13,408 nt of DNA. Origin: WS-7 sp036505295 (GTDB lineage Bacteria; Eisenbacteria; RBG-16-71-46; SZUA-252). This document shows, in pieces, positions 6,415 through 13,408 of this stretch (within the stretch, counting starts at the first letter, position 1; each line of letters opens with the position of its first letter). The DNA is taken from contig DASXTQ010000047.1 in NCBI GenBank assembly GCA_036505295.1, forward strand, positions 1-13,408, given 5' to 3'. The position numbers and the translations under genes are program-made. Under the pieces are notes generated by a model. The model had not been told where the DNA came from, did no database searches, and worked only from the letters and a program-made list of their open reading frames with translations.

Positions 6415-6660
6415 ATGCGCGAGCTCATCAAGAAGTGGACTGTTATCGCGGCGGTCTCGGTCGTGGTGACCGTGGTCGCGACCGAGTGGATGTCCGGTAC
6501 GCCGTGGCCGCTCCTCACCCTGCGCGCGGGTCTTGCGCTCGGGATCATCGTCCTGGCCGGATGGTGCGCGGGTCTCGTTCTCATGCGCACGGCGCTGCGC
6601 CGTTATTACGAGGAGCGGCGGACGGCTCAGATCGAATCGCGGCCGAGGTCGCAACGCTAG
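6415..6660 (+). CDS. Small two-TM hypothetical protein between flhG and fliA
   Basis: 81 aa, family not recognised. Two hydrophobic segments are clear: about residues 9-23 (TVIAAVSVVVTVVAT) and about 39-57 (GLALGIIVLAGWCAGLVLM), joined by a short Trp/Pro-containing loop. A basic cytoplasmic-type tail follows (RTALRRYYEERRTAQIESRP). The positive-inside rule suggests both ends lie in the cytoplasm. ATG 6415 is preceded by a GGAGGGGG purine run (6399-6406) that overlaps the end of flhG. The gene is clearly part of the flhG-fliA transcription unit. Small membrane proteins are often found at this position in flagellar loci, but I cannot assign a role. Confidence 0.75.
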   Translation: MRELIKKWTVIAAVSVVVTVVATEWMSGTPWPLLTLRAGLALGIIVLAGWCAGLVLMRTALRRYYEERRTAQIESRPRSQR

Positions 6661-6680
6661 GGGGCGGGAGGCCCACGATC

Positions 6681-7454
6681 ATGTCATCGAGCTCCTCCGT
6701 ACTACATCGGCTGCAGGGATACGCCCCCCGCTCCAGGAACCGCAAGGAGCGCAAGAAGGAGGCCGCCCTCAGCAAATACGCGCCGCTCGTGAAGTACGTC
6801 GTCGACCGGCTGGCCCTTCATCTACCGAAATCGGTGGAGCGGGATGATCTCATCTCGGCCGCGATCATCGGGCTCTTCGACGCGCTCGAGAAATACGATT
6901 CGTCCAAGGGAACCAAGTTCGAGACCTACGCCATCTGGAGGATCCGTGGCGCGATCCTGGACGAGCTGAGATCGCTCGACTGGGCCTCGCGCTCCATACG
7001 CCGGAAGGCGCGAAACGTCGAGGAGGTCGCGCGCGATCTGGGTCAGCGCCTGGGAAGAGCCGCAACGGAGGAAGAGGTGGCGGACGCCCTCAACTTGAGC
7101 CCGACCGAGCTATCACGGCTCCTCGACGAGGTCCACGGCACGGCTCTCCTCTCCCTATCCAAATCGGTATCGGGTGACGAGGAACAGGATTACATCCAGC
7201 TTGAGGACATCGTCGACGATCCTTCCCACAAGGACGCGCTCGAGGTCATGGAGACCGACGAAGCGCGGGAGGTCCTGCTCGAGACCATCGACCACCTGCC
7301 CGAACAGCAGCGGCTCGTGGTGGCCCTCTACTACTACGAGGAAATGACGCTGAAGGAGATCGGAGAGGCGCTCCACATCTCCGAGTCGCGCGTCTCCCAG
7401 ATCCACACCCGCGCGGTGAAGACTTTGAAGGCGCGGCTCGGGCGGGTGCTCTAG
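6681..7454 (+). CDS. fliA: RNA polymerase sigma factor FliA/WhiG (sigma-28)
   Basis: Sigma-70 group 3 factor for late flagellar and chemotaxis genes. 257 aa, normal for FliA. Region 2 spans about residues 28-105: YAPLVKYVVDRLALHLP, RDDLISAAIIGLFDALEKYD, then GTKFETYAIWRIRGAILDELR and DWASRSIRRKAR, the hallmark FliA/WhiG stretch. Region 3 follows (VARDLGQRLGRAATEEEVADAL). Region 4 has LPEQQRLVVALYYYEEMTLKEIGEALHISESRVSQIHTRAVK, the -35-binding helix-turn-helix. The start is ATG 6681 with a GGGAGG SD at 6666-6671; the longer open frame from 6435 overlaps the upstream gene and has no sigma homology. A near-consensus FliA site lies at the head of the same operon (4230-4256), so positive autoregulation is likely. 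The anti-sigma gene flgM is not in the window. Confidence 0.96.
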   Translation: MSSSSSVLHRLQGYAPRSRNRKERKKEAALSKYAPLVKYVVDRLALHLPKSVERDDLISAAIIGLFDALEKYDSSKGTKFETYAIWRIRGAILDELRSLDWASRSIRRKARNVEEVARDLGQRLGRAATEEEVADALNLSPTELSRLLDEVHGTALLSLSKSVSGDEEQDYIQLEDIVDDPSHKDALEVMETDEAREVLLETIDHLPEQQRLVVALYYYEEMTLKEIGEALHISESRVSQIHTRAVKTLKARLGRVL

Positions 7455-7457
7455 GCG

Positions 7458-8363
7458 ATGAAGGCCACCGGCCTGAAATCGATGGACCGCGTCCATCTCA
7501 AGAAGGTGACCGAGTCGATGGTCGCTTTGCCGACCCTCCCCTTGGTCGCCTCCAGGCTCCTCGAATCGATCGCGGATCCGGACTCGGCTAACTCCGAAGA
7601 GATCGGCGCGGTCATCGCGCTGGATCCCTCCCTTACCGCGAGAACGCTCAAGCTCGCCAATTCCGACTTTTACGGCTTCCCACGCAAGGTGGGGACCGTG
7701 GATCTGGCCGTGGTCGTTCTGGGACCCGATACGATTCGCGATCTCGTCCTGAGCGCCGCGGTGTTTCAGACACTCGATCCGACGTGGAGGGCGCTGACGG
7801 GGCTGTGGAGCCATTCGCTCGCGTGCGGCGTGGCGGCGCGGGCTCTGGCCGACCGGTGCCGCTACCGGCTCGACGGCGAAGCCTTCGCGGCCGGGGTGCT
7901 CCATGACATCGGAAAAGTCGCGCTTCGCCAGAGTTATCCCGAGCGATTCGAAGCCGCGGTGGCTCTCGTGCGGGAGCAGGGAATTTCCATGGTGGAGGCC
8001 GAGCGCGGTGTGCTGGGCTCCGACCACGCCGAAGTCGGCGGCTGGCTGGCCGAGCGTTGGGGACTGCCCGACGACCTCGTCGAAGCCATCGCCTGCCACC
8101 ATCGGCCCGAGCAGGCGCGGCTCAATCCCGAGCTGACGTCGCTCATCCACATAGCCGACTCGCTCGCCGGGCTGACCGGAAACTCATGGCCGGCTGAGGC
8201 GGAGGACGGCTCGATCTCGGTGTACGCCTGGGAGTGCGTTCAGCTCGGAGAGGCGGAGCGCGAGGCGCTGCTCGAAGACCTCGTCCCGTTCATCCGACGC
8301 GCCGTGGAGCGGGAGCTGGAACTCTTCCGCCACTTCCGCGACCCGCAGGAGGCAGAGACATGA
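7458..8363 (+). CDS. HDOD-domain signalling protein
   Basis: 301-aa HDOD (HD-related output domain) protein; the family is common beside motility and c-di-GMP genes. The HDOD start is clear: LPTLPLVASRLLESIADPDS, then EIGAVIALDPSLTARTLKLANS, FYGFPRKVGTVDLAVVVLG. Many HDOD domains lose HD catalytic residues, but here a plausible metal-binding set remains: H119 (WSHS), H149-D150 (LHDIGK), H190 (SDHAEVGGW), H214-H215 (CHHRP) and D234 (HIADSLA). Phosphohydrolase activity is thus possible but unproven. There is no GYP motif, so it is not a standard HD-GYP c-di-GMP phosphodiesterase. ATG 7458 lies three bases after the fliA stop, and its stop overlaps the next start (ATGA). Co-transcription with fliA implies a role in motility control. 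Confidence 0.9.
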   Translation: MKATGLKSMDRVHLKKVTESMVALPTLPLVASRLLESIADPDSANSEEIGAVIALDPSLTARTLKLANSDFYGFPRKVGTVDLAVVVLGPDTIRDLVLSAAVFQTLDPTWRALTGLWSHSLACGVAARALADRCRYRLDGEAFAAGVLHDIGKVALRQSYPERFEAAVALVREQGISMVEAERGVLGSDHAEVGGWLAERWGLPDDLVEAIACHHRPEQARLNPELTSLIHIADSLAGLTGNSWPAEAEDGSISVYAWECVQLGEAEREALLEDLVPFIRRAVERELELFRHFRDPQEAET

Positions 8364-8710
8364 CGGTTGCCGCAACGAAACGCCGGGAGCGCACCTTCGA
8401 GATCCGCGTGCGGTTCGAGCCGGGACTTGGGGCTTCGCTCTACGCATCGCTCAAGTCGGGGGAGGTCGCGCCGCTCACCGTGACGCGCACCCTCGGCCGG
8501 GGCCGCACGCTGCTTCGCTTCCACGGATACACGCTGATGGCGAACGGCGCGCCGGACTGGAAGCCGGGAGAGACCTTCCCGGTGTACGTGAAGCACCTTG
8601 GTCCTCCGCTCGTGCTCGCGCGGGTGGGTGACCCGTCTCAAACAGGAGCGTCATCCGTGACCACCGTCGATTCGGCCGTGGTTCCCGGTTTCGAGGAGCG
8701 GTCGAGCTAG
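8360..8710 (+). CDS. Small protein resembling the FliK N-terminal beta domain
   Basis: 116 aa with no firm family. Residues 39-89 have the alternating pattern LTVTRTLGRGRTLLRFHGYT, then MANGAPDWKPGETFPVYVKHLGPPLVLARV. This resembles a short beta-barrel segment found in FliK/hook-length-control-like proteins (V....G..LL...G.T..A......PG....V.V...GP..VL..). The resemblance is from memory of the pattern, not from an alignment. There is no signal peptide or TM segment; the N-terminus is basic and the last 25 residues look disordered. The start is ATG 8360, overlapping the HDOD stop, with an AGGAGG SD at 8347-8352. It is likely the last gene of the flagellar run or a coupled partner of the HDOD protein. 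Confidence 0.7.
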   Translation: MTVAATKRRERTFEIRVRFEPGLGASLYASLKSGEVAPLTVTRTLGRGRTLLRFHGYTLMANGAPDWKPGETFPVYVKHLGPPLVLARVGDPSQTGASSVTTVDSAVVPGFEERSS

Positions 8711-8732
8711 CTCAAAGCGCGTCGGGGCGTTC

Positions 8733-8739
8733 AAGGAGG
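8733..8739 (+). promoter_or_regulatory. Consensus Shine-Dalgarno for the GGDEF gene
   Basis: AAGGAGG ends four bases before ATG 8744. It fixes the start of the GAF-GGDEF gene and suggests translation independent of the gene upstream, which ends 33 bases before. Confidence 0.65.
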
Positions 8740-8743
8740 GGGT

Positions 8744-9997
8744 ATGAAGCAACGTAATGGAGCGGGGTCCAAACGCCTCGTTGAGGCTACCCAGCGGTTC
8801 ATACGGTCCGAGCAGAAGCTGCTGGAGGTTCTGTTCGCCCGCCGGATCTTGCGTAAGGCGGATTGCGAGCACTTCGCGAAGGATCTCGACCTTTCCGCGT
8901 CGAAAAAGCGCTCCTCGGACGTCTTCGGGAGCGCGATCGCGATCAACAAGAAACTGATGGCCGTCCTCGCGGGCTCGAAGGCCGGCGCCCGCGCCGCCAA
9001 GGCCACGGCGATCGACGTCCTCTACGAGATGAGCCGGGTCGTGCAAACGATCGAGGATCCCTCGGAAGCGCTTCGCCAGATGCTCCTTCGGATGCGCGAG
9101 GGCATCGCGTTCGAGAACGCGACCCTGTTCGTCACCGACCGGGTGACGGGCAAGCTCGAGCCGGTCGCCACCGTCGGCGAGCCGATCGATCTGATCGGAC
9201 ACGTGAACTTCGACCGCGGCAGGGGCTTCTCCTCGTGGGTCGCCCAGCAGCGGAAGCCCGTGCTCCTGAACGACCTTCACCGCGAAGGGGGGACGCATGC
9301 CCCCTCGGTTCGCTCGTTTCTCTCGGTGCCGATCGTGCTCCAGGGCGAATCGATGGGTGTCATCAACTTGAGCCACTCCCGTCCGGAGGCCTTCGACGAG
9401 GAGAGCCAGAAGCTCCTCTCGCTGATGGGGCACCAGATCGCGGGCGTGGTGAACCGTGTGATCCTGCGCCGGGAAATGGAGCGTCTTCAGACGACCGACG
9501 ATCTCACGTCGCTCTACAACAAGCGCCATTTCGACTTGAGCCTCGGGGCCGAGATCGAAAAAGCCAAGCGGTACGGGCACAAGCTCTCCGTCATGGTGCT
9601 CGACATCGACAACTTCAAGGCCCTGAACGAGCGTCATGGTCAGCCGGTCGGAAACGAAGTGCTCTCCGATTTTGGGAAGCTCCTCAAGAAATTTGCCCGC
9701 ACCACGGACTGCGTCGCCCGGACTTCCGGGGAGGAGTTCATGATCATGCTGCCCCATACGGACGCGCAGGAGGCGAGGTGCGCGGCGGTGCGGCTCCAGT
9801 CCATCGTGGAGTCGCACTCCTTCCCGCGGCGGAAGCGTCTCACCGTGAGCGTGGGAATCGCCACATTCCCCGTGGACGCGAACGAACAGACAGCGCTCAT
9901 CGTTCGGGCCGACCAAGCCCTTTACCAGTCGCGGCGGGGCGCGTTGAAGCCCGTGCCCACTCCGGCGTTCGATGCGGAAGCGAACGCGATCAACTGA
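8744..9997 (+). CDS. GAF-GGDEF protein, possible diguanylate cyclase with altered active site
   Basis: 417-aa soluble protein. Residues 1-90 are a basic helical region without a recognised domain; about 95-245 form a GAF sensor domain (VLYEMSRVVQTIEDPSEAL, GRGFSSWVAQQRKPVLLND, SVPIVLQGESMGVINLS, FDEESQKLLSLMGHQIA). A GGDEF domain starts at about 255 (TTDDLTSLYNKRHFDLSL). Diguanylate cyclases make c-di-GMP from two GTP. The metal ligand D287 and guanine-contacting N295 are kept. The signature reads SGEEF (328-332) instead of GG(D/E)EF. The second guanine contact, Asp in GD.VL, is Asn304, and the usual GH before it is GQ (299-300). The inhibitory I-site RxxD is intact (R319-D322), with the normal spacing to the signature. 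The protein may be a weak cyclase or a c-di-GMP-binding effector. It lies downstream of fliA/HDOD and next to a sensor kinase. Confidence 0.92.
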   Translation: MKQRNGAGSKRLVEATQRFIRSEQKLLEVLFARRILRKADCEHFAKDLDLSASKKRSSDVFGSAIAINKKLMAVLAGSKAGARAAKATAIDVLYEMSRVVQTIEDPSEALRQMLLRMREGIAFENATLFVTDRVTGKLEPVATVGEPIDLIGHVNFDRGRGFSSWVAQQRKPVLLNDLHREGGTHAPSVRSFLSVPIVLQGESMGVINLSHSRPEAFDEESQKLLSLMGHQIAGVVNRVILRREMERLQTTDDLTSLYNKRHFDLSLGAEIEKAKRYGHKLSVMVLDIDNFKALNERHGQPVGNEVLSDFGKLLKKFARTTDCVARTSGEEFMIMLPHTDAQEARCAAVRLQSIVESHSFPRRKRLTVSVGIATFPVDANEQTALIVRADQALYQSRRGALKPVPTPAFDAEANAIN

Positions 9998-10016
9998 GGC
10001 CGCCGAGAAGCGAGCC

Positions 10017-11858
10017 ATGACCAAGCACCCACCGCAGACAAGAGGACGGGCCGCGCCCGCACCGCCGGACGCCGCGGAGGAGAAGCCGGTCGCGGCTCCG
10101 CGAGCCCGACCGAGCGCGGCCGCGCTTGCGGAGGAGCCGCGTCCGCAGCCGCGGATCCTGGTCGTCGATGACGAACCCCACGTGGTCCAGATCTTTCAGG
10201 ATCTCCTGGCCCAGCGGGGGTACGAGGTCGTCTCGAGCACGAACGGCGACGACGCCATCGTGAAGGTCACGACCGGGCATTTCGATCTCGTGCTGACCGA
10301 CATCAACCTTCCGGGAGTCGACGGGCTGGAGGTGGTCCGCGCGGCCAAGGCCGCGGACAAGGACACCTGCGTCATCCTGATCACAGGATACGCCTCAACC
10401 ACGACGGCGATCGACGCGCTCCGTCAGGGCGCCTACGACTACATCACGAAGCCCTTCGATCTTTGGGAGACCGCGAAGGCGATCGAGCGGGGGCTTGAGA
10501 GCCGCTTCCTCGTGATCGAGAATCACCGCCTCGTCACAATTTTGGAAGAGGCGAACCACGAGCTCCAGCGGCACGAGGAGATCTTGAGCCGCATGGTGAA
10601 GGAAGCGACGCGGAGGATCACCTCGCTCTACGAGGCAGGCAAGGAGATCAGCACGAGCCTGAGCCGGCAGGCGACCCTCGCCGTCATCGTGAATCAGGCA
10701 TCGAAGCTCGCCGCCACGGAATCGAGCCTCGTCTTCCTCTACGACACGGACTCCGGCGAATACGTCGCGGAGGCGGGCGCGGGCGTTCCTCAGGATCGCC
10801 TCAGGGAGTTCCGGTTCGGGAACGGGGTCGGACTTCACGGACAGGCCGTGCGCAACGCCCTGCCGGTCCGTTGCGGAAATGTCGCGGAGACCGTGGGCGT
10901 CGAGCCGTTCCTCTCGGAGCTGGACGTATCCTCCGTCCTGGTCGTTCCGCTGCTCTCGAATGAGACCGTGCTCGGCACGATCACCGCGCTGGGCCGGGAC
11001 GGGCGGCGCCCCTTCACGCCCGACGATCAGGAGGTCCTCACGATGTTCGCGAGCCAGGCCTCGATCGCGATCACGAACGCCCGCCTCTACGAGCGGACGA
11101 AGGAGCTGGACCGGATGAAGTCGGAGTTCGTGGCGGTCGTGTCGCACGAGGTCCGCACGCCGCTCACCTCGATCAAGGGATCGCTGGAGCTTCTGGGGGA
11201 CGAGCGCTTCCACGTGCTCCCGCCGCCCCAACGGGAGCTTCTGAACATCTGCCAGGCGAATGCCGAGCGGCTGATCAACCTGATCAACGACATCCTCGAC
11301 TTCTCGAAGCTCGAGTCCTCCAAGCTCTCGCTCAACTTCGAGAGTGTCGAGGTCGGGAAGATCGTGCCGGAGGCGGTGGACCATATCCGGAGCCTCGCCG
11401 CGATGAAGGGGATCGCGATCGACGTCCACATGGAAGGTTCGGCGGGCGTGGTCGAGGCCGACCCGATGCGCGTGGCCCAAGTGATCACGAATCTCCTCGG
11501 GAACGCGATCAAGTTCTCGCCCGAGAAGGGAAAGATCGAGGTCTGGGCGCGCGGCACGGAGGACGAGGTCACCGTCGACGTGAAAGACCACGGCAAAGGG
11601 ATCTCCCAACGCGATATGAGTCGGCTGTTCCAGCGTTTCGCCCAGCTCGATTCCTCGACCACGCGGAAAGCCGGGGGCACAGGGCTCGGGCTTGTCATCT
11701 CGAAGGGCATCGTCGAGCAGCACGGCGGGAAGATCTGGGCCGAGTCGGCCACCGGCAAGGGTTCCACCTTCTCGTTTTCACTCCCACGCACCCGGGAGCA
11801 GAGCGCCTCCTCGGCGGAAGCCGCCGGGGAGGGCGCCCGCGATCTGATCGCCCCCTAG
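10017..11858 (+). CDS. Sensor histidine kinase with N-terminal receiver and GAF domains
   Basis: 613-aa signalling protein with no TM segment, so cytoplasmic. Order: disordered Pro/Ala-rich tail (1-45); receiver domain about 46-160 with acidic pair D51-D52, phospho-acceptor D95 (LTDINLPG), T123 and K145 (TKPF); coiled-coil linker (about 175-215, ILEEANHELQRHEEILSRM); GAF (about 215-355); HisKA with H-box VVSHEVRTPLTS (H377); and HATPase with N-box ITNLLGNAIKFSPE (N492, N496), DHGKGIS and GGTGLGLVISKGIVEQHGG. All catalytic residues are present. The receiver comes first, the reverse of classical hybrid kinases, so another kinase may gate this one. The start is ATG 10017, 19 bases after the GGDEF stop; an upstream start at 9972 would overlap that gene. 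No cognate response regulator gene is in the window. Confidence 0.93.
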   Translation: MTKHPPQTRGRAAPAPPDAAEEKPVAAPRARPSAAALAEEPRPQPRILVVDDEPHVVQIFQDLLAQRGYEVVSSTNGDDAIVKVTTGHFDLVLTDINLPGVDGLEVVRAAKAADKDTCVILITGYASTTTAIDALRQGAYDYITKPFDLWETAKAIERGLESRFLVIENHRLVTILEEANHELQRHEEILSRMVKEATRRITSLYEAGKEISTSLSRQATLAVIVNQASKLAATESSLVFLYDTDSGEYVAEAGAGVPQDRLREFRFGNGVGLHGQAVRNALPVRCGNVAETVGVEPFLSELDVSSVLVVPLLSNETVLGTITALGRDGRRPFTPDDQEVLTMFASQASIAITNARLYERTKELDRMKSEFVAVVSHEVRTPLTSIKGSLELLGDERFHVLPPPQRELLNICQANAERLINLINDILDFSKLESSKLSLNFESVEVGKIVPEAVDHIRSLAAMKGIAIDVHMEGSAGVVEADPMRVAQVITNLLGNAIKFSPEKGKIEVWARGTEDEVTVDVKDHGKGISQRDMSRLFQRFAQLDSSTTRKAGGTGLGLVISKGIVEQHGGKIWAESATGKGSTFSFSLPRTREQSASSAEAAGEGARDLIAP

Positions 11859-11873
11859 GGCATTCCCGGGCTA

Positions 11874-11902
11874 TTGACTTGGCCCGGCTCCCATACGACA
11901 TT
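11874..11902 (+). promoter_or_regulatory. Weak candidate sigma-70 promoter upstream of wecB
   Basis: TTGACT (11874-11879; consensus TTGACA) with a 17-base spacer to GACATT (11897-11902; consensus TATAAT, 3 of 6 including A2 and T6). The start of transcription would be about 11909-11910, at the GTG proposed for wecB, which would make the mRNA leaderless. The -35 box is good, the -10 box is poor, so this is a suggestion only. Confidence 0.35.
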
Positions 11903-11909
11903 CCGACGC

Positions 11910-13013
11910 GTGAAGACCGTCCTCAGCGTTTTCGGGACGCGCCCCGAAGCCATCAAGATGGCCCCGATCTTGAGGTCCTTGGCGCGCGAGCGCGGGATCC
12001 GGTCCCTCGTGTGCGTCACCGCCCAGCACCGCGAAATGCTCGATCAGGTGCTGAGCCTCTTCTCGATCCATCCCGACGAAGATCTCGATTTGATGCGCGA
12101 CGGCCAGTCGCTCGGCGAGATCACGACCCGCGCGCTGACCGAGCTCGCGCCGTACCTCGCGCGGGTGAAGCCCGACCTTCTGCTGGTGCAGGGGGACACG
12201 ACGACCACGATGGCGGCTTCGCTCGCCGGCTTCTACGAACGCGTACCGGTGGGGCACATTGAGGCGGGGCTTCGCACGGGAGATCCCGACTACCCCTATC
12301 CCGAGGAGATCAATCGGAGGATCACGTCGGTGCTCGCGCGGCACCACTTCGCGCCCACCGAGCGCGCGCGGCGAAATCTCCGGGCCGAGGGTGTGGCGGA
12401 CGAACGCATCGTGGTGACCGGCAACACCGTCATCGACGCGCTGCTCGACGTGGTGGCGATGAAGCCTTCGCGCGCCCCCAAGCTGACGCTCCGCGGCCGG
12501 CGGATCATCCTCATCACGGCGCATCGACGCGAGAATTTCGGCGCCCCATTGCTCGAGATCACCGGAGCGATCCGCGATCTCGCCGGAAGCTACGCCGACG
12601 TCGATCTCGTCTACCCGGTGCACCGAAACCCGAACGTCGACCGGCCCGTCCGGAAGGAGCTTTCCGATGTGCCGGGCGTCCACCTGATCGATCCGCTCGA
12701 GTACAAGGCGTTCGCCGATCTCATGGCGGAGTCGTATCTGATCCTCACCGACTCCGGCGGCATCCAGGAAGAGGCTCCGTCGCTTGGGAAGCCGGTCCTC
12801 GTTTTGCGGGACGAGACGGAGAGGCCCGAAGCCGTCGAGGCGGGCACCGTCAAGCTCGTGGGTCCGCACCGGAAGGCGATTGTATCGGCAGCGACGGAAT
12901 TGCTGGACTCGAAGGACGCGTACGCGGCGATGGCGCGCGCCGTGAATCCATACGGGGACGGGAAGGCGGCCGGGCGCGTCGTGGGACGCATCCGAGAGGT
13001 GCTCGGGGTTTGA
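11910..13013 (+). CDS. wecB: UDP-N-acetylglucosamine 2-epimerase (non-hydrolysing)
   Basis: Interconverts UDP-GlcNAc and UDP-ManNAc in the cytoplasm, supplying ManNAc-type sugars for surface polysaccharides. 367 aa, near the usual 370-380. Family landmarks: VFGTRPEAIKMAPIL at residues 7-21 (R11, E13, K16 region), TAQHREMLDQVL, LVQGDTTTTMAAS, VGHIEAGLRTGD, PEEINRRITSVLARHHFAPTE, then VTGNTVIDAL, the HRREN motif (H205), YPVHRNPNV, LTDSGGIQEEAPSLGKPVLVLR and ETERPEAVEAGTVKLVG. The start is GTG 11910, where the family N-terminus (MKVL.VFGTRPE) begins. TTG 11874 would add 12 unrelated residues. No SD is visible, which fits either weak or leaderless initiation. It is functionally unrelated to the signalling genes upstream and converges with the next gene 34 bases downstream. 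Confidence 0.96.
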   Translation: MKTVLSVFGTRPEAIKMAPILRSLARERGIRSLVCVTAQHREMLDQVLSLFSIHPDEDLDLMRDGQSLGEITTRALTELAPYLARVKPDLLLVQGDTTTTMAASLAGFYERVPVGHIEAGLRTGDPDYPYPEEINRRITSVLARHHFAPTERARRNLRAEGVADERIVVTGNTVIDALLDVVAMKPSRAPKLTLRGRRIILITAHRRENFGAPLLEITGAIRDLAGSYADVDLVYPVHRNPNVDRPVRKELSDVPGVHLIDPLEYKAFADLMAESYLILTDSGGIQEEAPSLGKPVLVLRDETERPEAVEAGTVKLVGPHRKAIVSAATELLDSKDAYAAMARAVNPYGDGKAAGRVVGRIREVLGV

Positions 13014-13047
13014 GACGGGTCCCGACCCTGAGTGCGGCCCCGCGGGG

Positions 13048-13408
13048 TTACTTCGAGGTCGCGGCCGCCGTTCCGGTGCCGACGAGCTTCCGCTCCACCC
13101 ACCGAAGCTGATCCAAGCCGAACGCCGCGTCCTCCAAGGTCTCTTCGTCCTTGGAGGCTCGGGTCGTTCCCTCGAACGCGGCGCACGCCTGCTCGAATTG
13201 GCGCGAGCCCGACGCGTCGCCGATCAGGTGTCGCGCGATCCCCACGTAGCCGTAGTAGAGAATGACACCGAAGTCGCCGCCCGGCTTGACGTGGGCCTCC
13301 GGTTTCAGCTCCGGCGTCGTGGGGGACGCAGCGGCCGCCTGGAGCGCGAGCCCGAGGGCAGCCTCGAACCCGAACAGCGCCTCGACGAGGTTTCCCAGCG
13401 AAAGCTGA
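13048..13408 (-). CDS. Hypothetical protein, 5' end beyond the window
   Basis: A minus-strand frame is open from the window edge to the TAA at 13048-13050, giving at least 119 residues. Only part of it has an internal GTG (13245), so the true start is probably beyond 13408. Visible sequence runs QLSLGNLVEALFGFEAALGLALQ, then an Ala/Pro linker, GGDFGVILYYGYVGIARHLIGD, a Glu/Lys-rich stretch (TRASKDEETLED) and LDQLRWVERKLVG near the C-terminus. Mostly helical by composition. I recognise no family. It converges with wecB. Confidence 0.5.
   Translation of the reverse strand, partial: QLSLGNLVEALFGFEAALGLALQAAAASPTTPELKPEAHVKPGGDFGVILYYGYVGIARHLIGDASGSRQFEQACAAFEGTTRASKDEETLEDAAFGLDQLRWVERKLVGTGTAAATSK

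Noticed and set aside
9972..10016. An upstream ATG for the histidine kinase
   Set aside because: It would overlap the end of the GGDEF gene by 26 bases and only add a low-complexity tail; ATG 10017 leaves a normal short gap.
8863..10020. A 385-codon plus-strand frame inside the GGDEF gene
   Set aside because: Arg/Gly/Pro-rich translation in the wrong phase with no domain; the other frame carries the GAF and GGDEF motifs.
8651..10024. A 457-codon open frame on the minus strand
   Set aside because: It lies antisense to the GAF-GGDEF gene, whose domains and catalytic motifs are unmistakable. Long antisense frames are expected in GC-rich coding DNA, and the translation has no recognisable motif.
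10395..11723. A 442-codon open frame on the minus strand
   Set aside because: Antisense to the REC-GAF-kinase gene, with an Arg/Asp/Leu-rich composition typical of such shadows.
13014..13047. A bidirectional terminator between wecB and the converging gene
   Set aside because: CCCCGCGGGG and GGGTCCCGACCC are self-complementary, but the loops are too short and no T-run follows on either strand.

Overview
The window is a gene-dense, high-GC stretch (clearly above 60% G+C by eye) of a bacterial chromosome, almost all on the + strand. Coding is tight: GTGA/ATGA stop-start overlaps, purine-rich Shine-Dalgarno (SD) sequences and several GTG starts. Housekeeping genes are followed by flagellar/motility genes, which suggests a free-living, motile, probably diderm bacterium. 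I cannot name the lineage. The gene order and style would fit a Deltaproteobacteria-like or FCB-group (Gemmatimonadota/Eisenbacteria-like) genome, but this is only a guess. I see no mobile elements, CRISPR arrays, tRNA or rRNA.

Region 1 (90-4192) is a housekeeping block: yebC, ruvC, ruvA, ruvB, queA. It provides a YebC/PmpR-family protein, the complete Holliday-junction branch-migration and resolution machine (RuvABC), and the queuosine tRNA-modification enzyme QueA. ruvC and queA lack an ATG/GTG/TTG codon at the conserved start of the protein; each has an in-frame CTG there.

Region 2 (4193-4462) is the main intergenic stretch. It carries a near-consensus sigma-28 (FliA-type) promoter and, about 90 bp downstream, a near-consensus sigma-54 (RpoN) -24/-12 promoter. 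Both are the flagellar sigma classes, and both point at the motility operon.

Region 3 (4463-8710) is that operon: an unrecognised 52-aa basic protein, a mini FliN carrying an N-terminal FliM-like EIxALL motif, FliO, a 31-aa coupled reading frame of doubtful status, FlhG (MinD-like ATPase), an 81-aa two-TM protein, the sigma factor FliA, an HDOD/HD-domain protein, and a small FliK-like protein. The export genes (fliP, fliQ, fliR, flhB, flhA) and flhF, which commonly lie between fliO and flhG, are absent. Only about 140 bp separates the two genes.

Region 4 (8744-11858) holds two signalling genes: a GAF-GGDEF protein with altered active-site residues but an intact RxxD inhibitory site, and a REC-GAF-HisKA-HATPase kinase. 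They probably couple second-messenger and phosphorelay input to the motility genes upstream.

Region 5 (11859-13408) holds wecB (UDP-GlcNAc 2-epimerase, surface polysaccharide precursor), possibly with its own promoter and a leaderless or nearly leaderless mRNA. It converges on a minus-strand hypothetical gene that runs off the window. Nothing here amounts to a wholly new system. The most interesting points are the dual flagellar promoters, the missing export block, the unknown 52-aa first gene and the divergent GGDEF domain.
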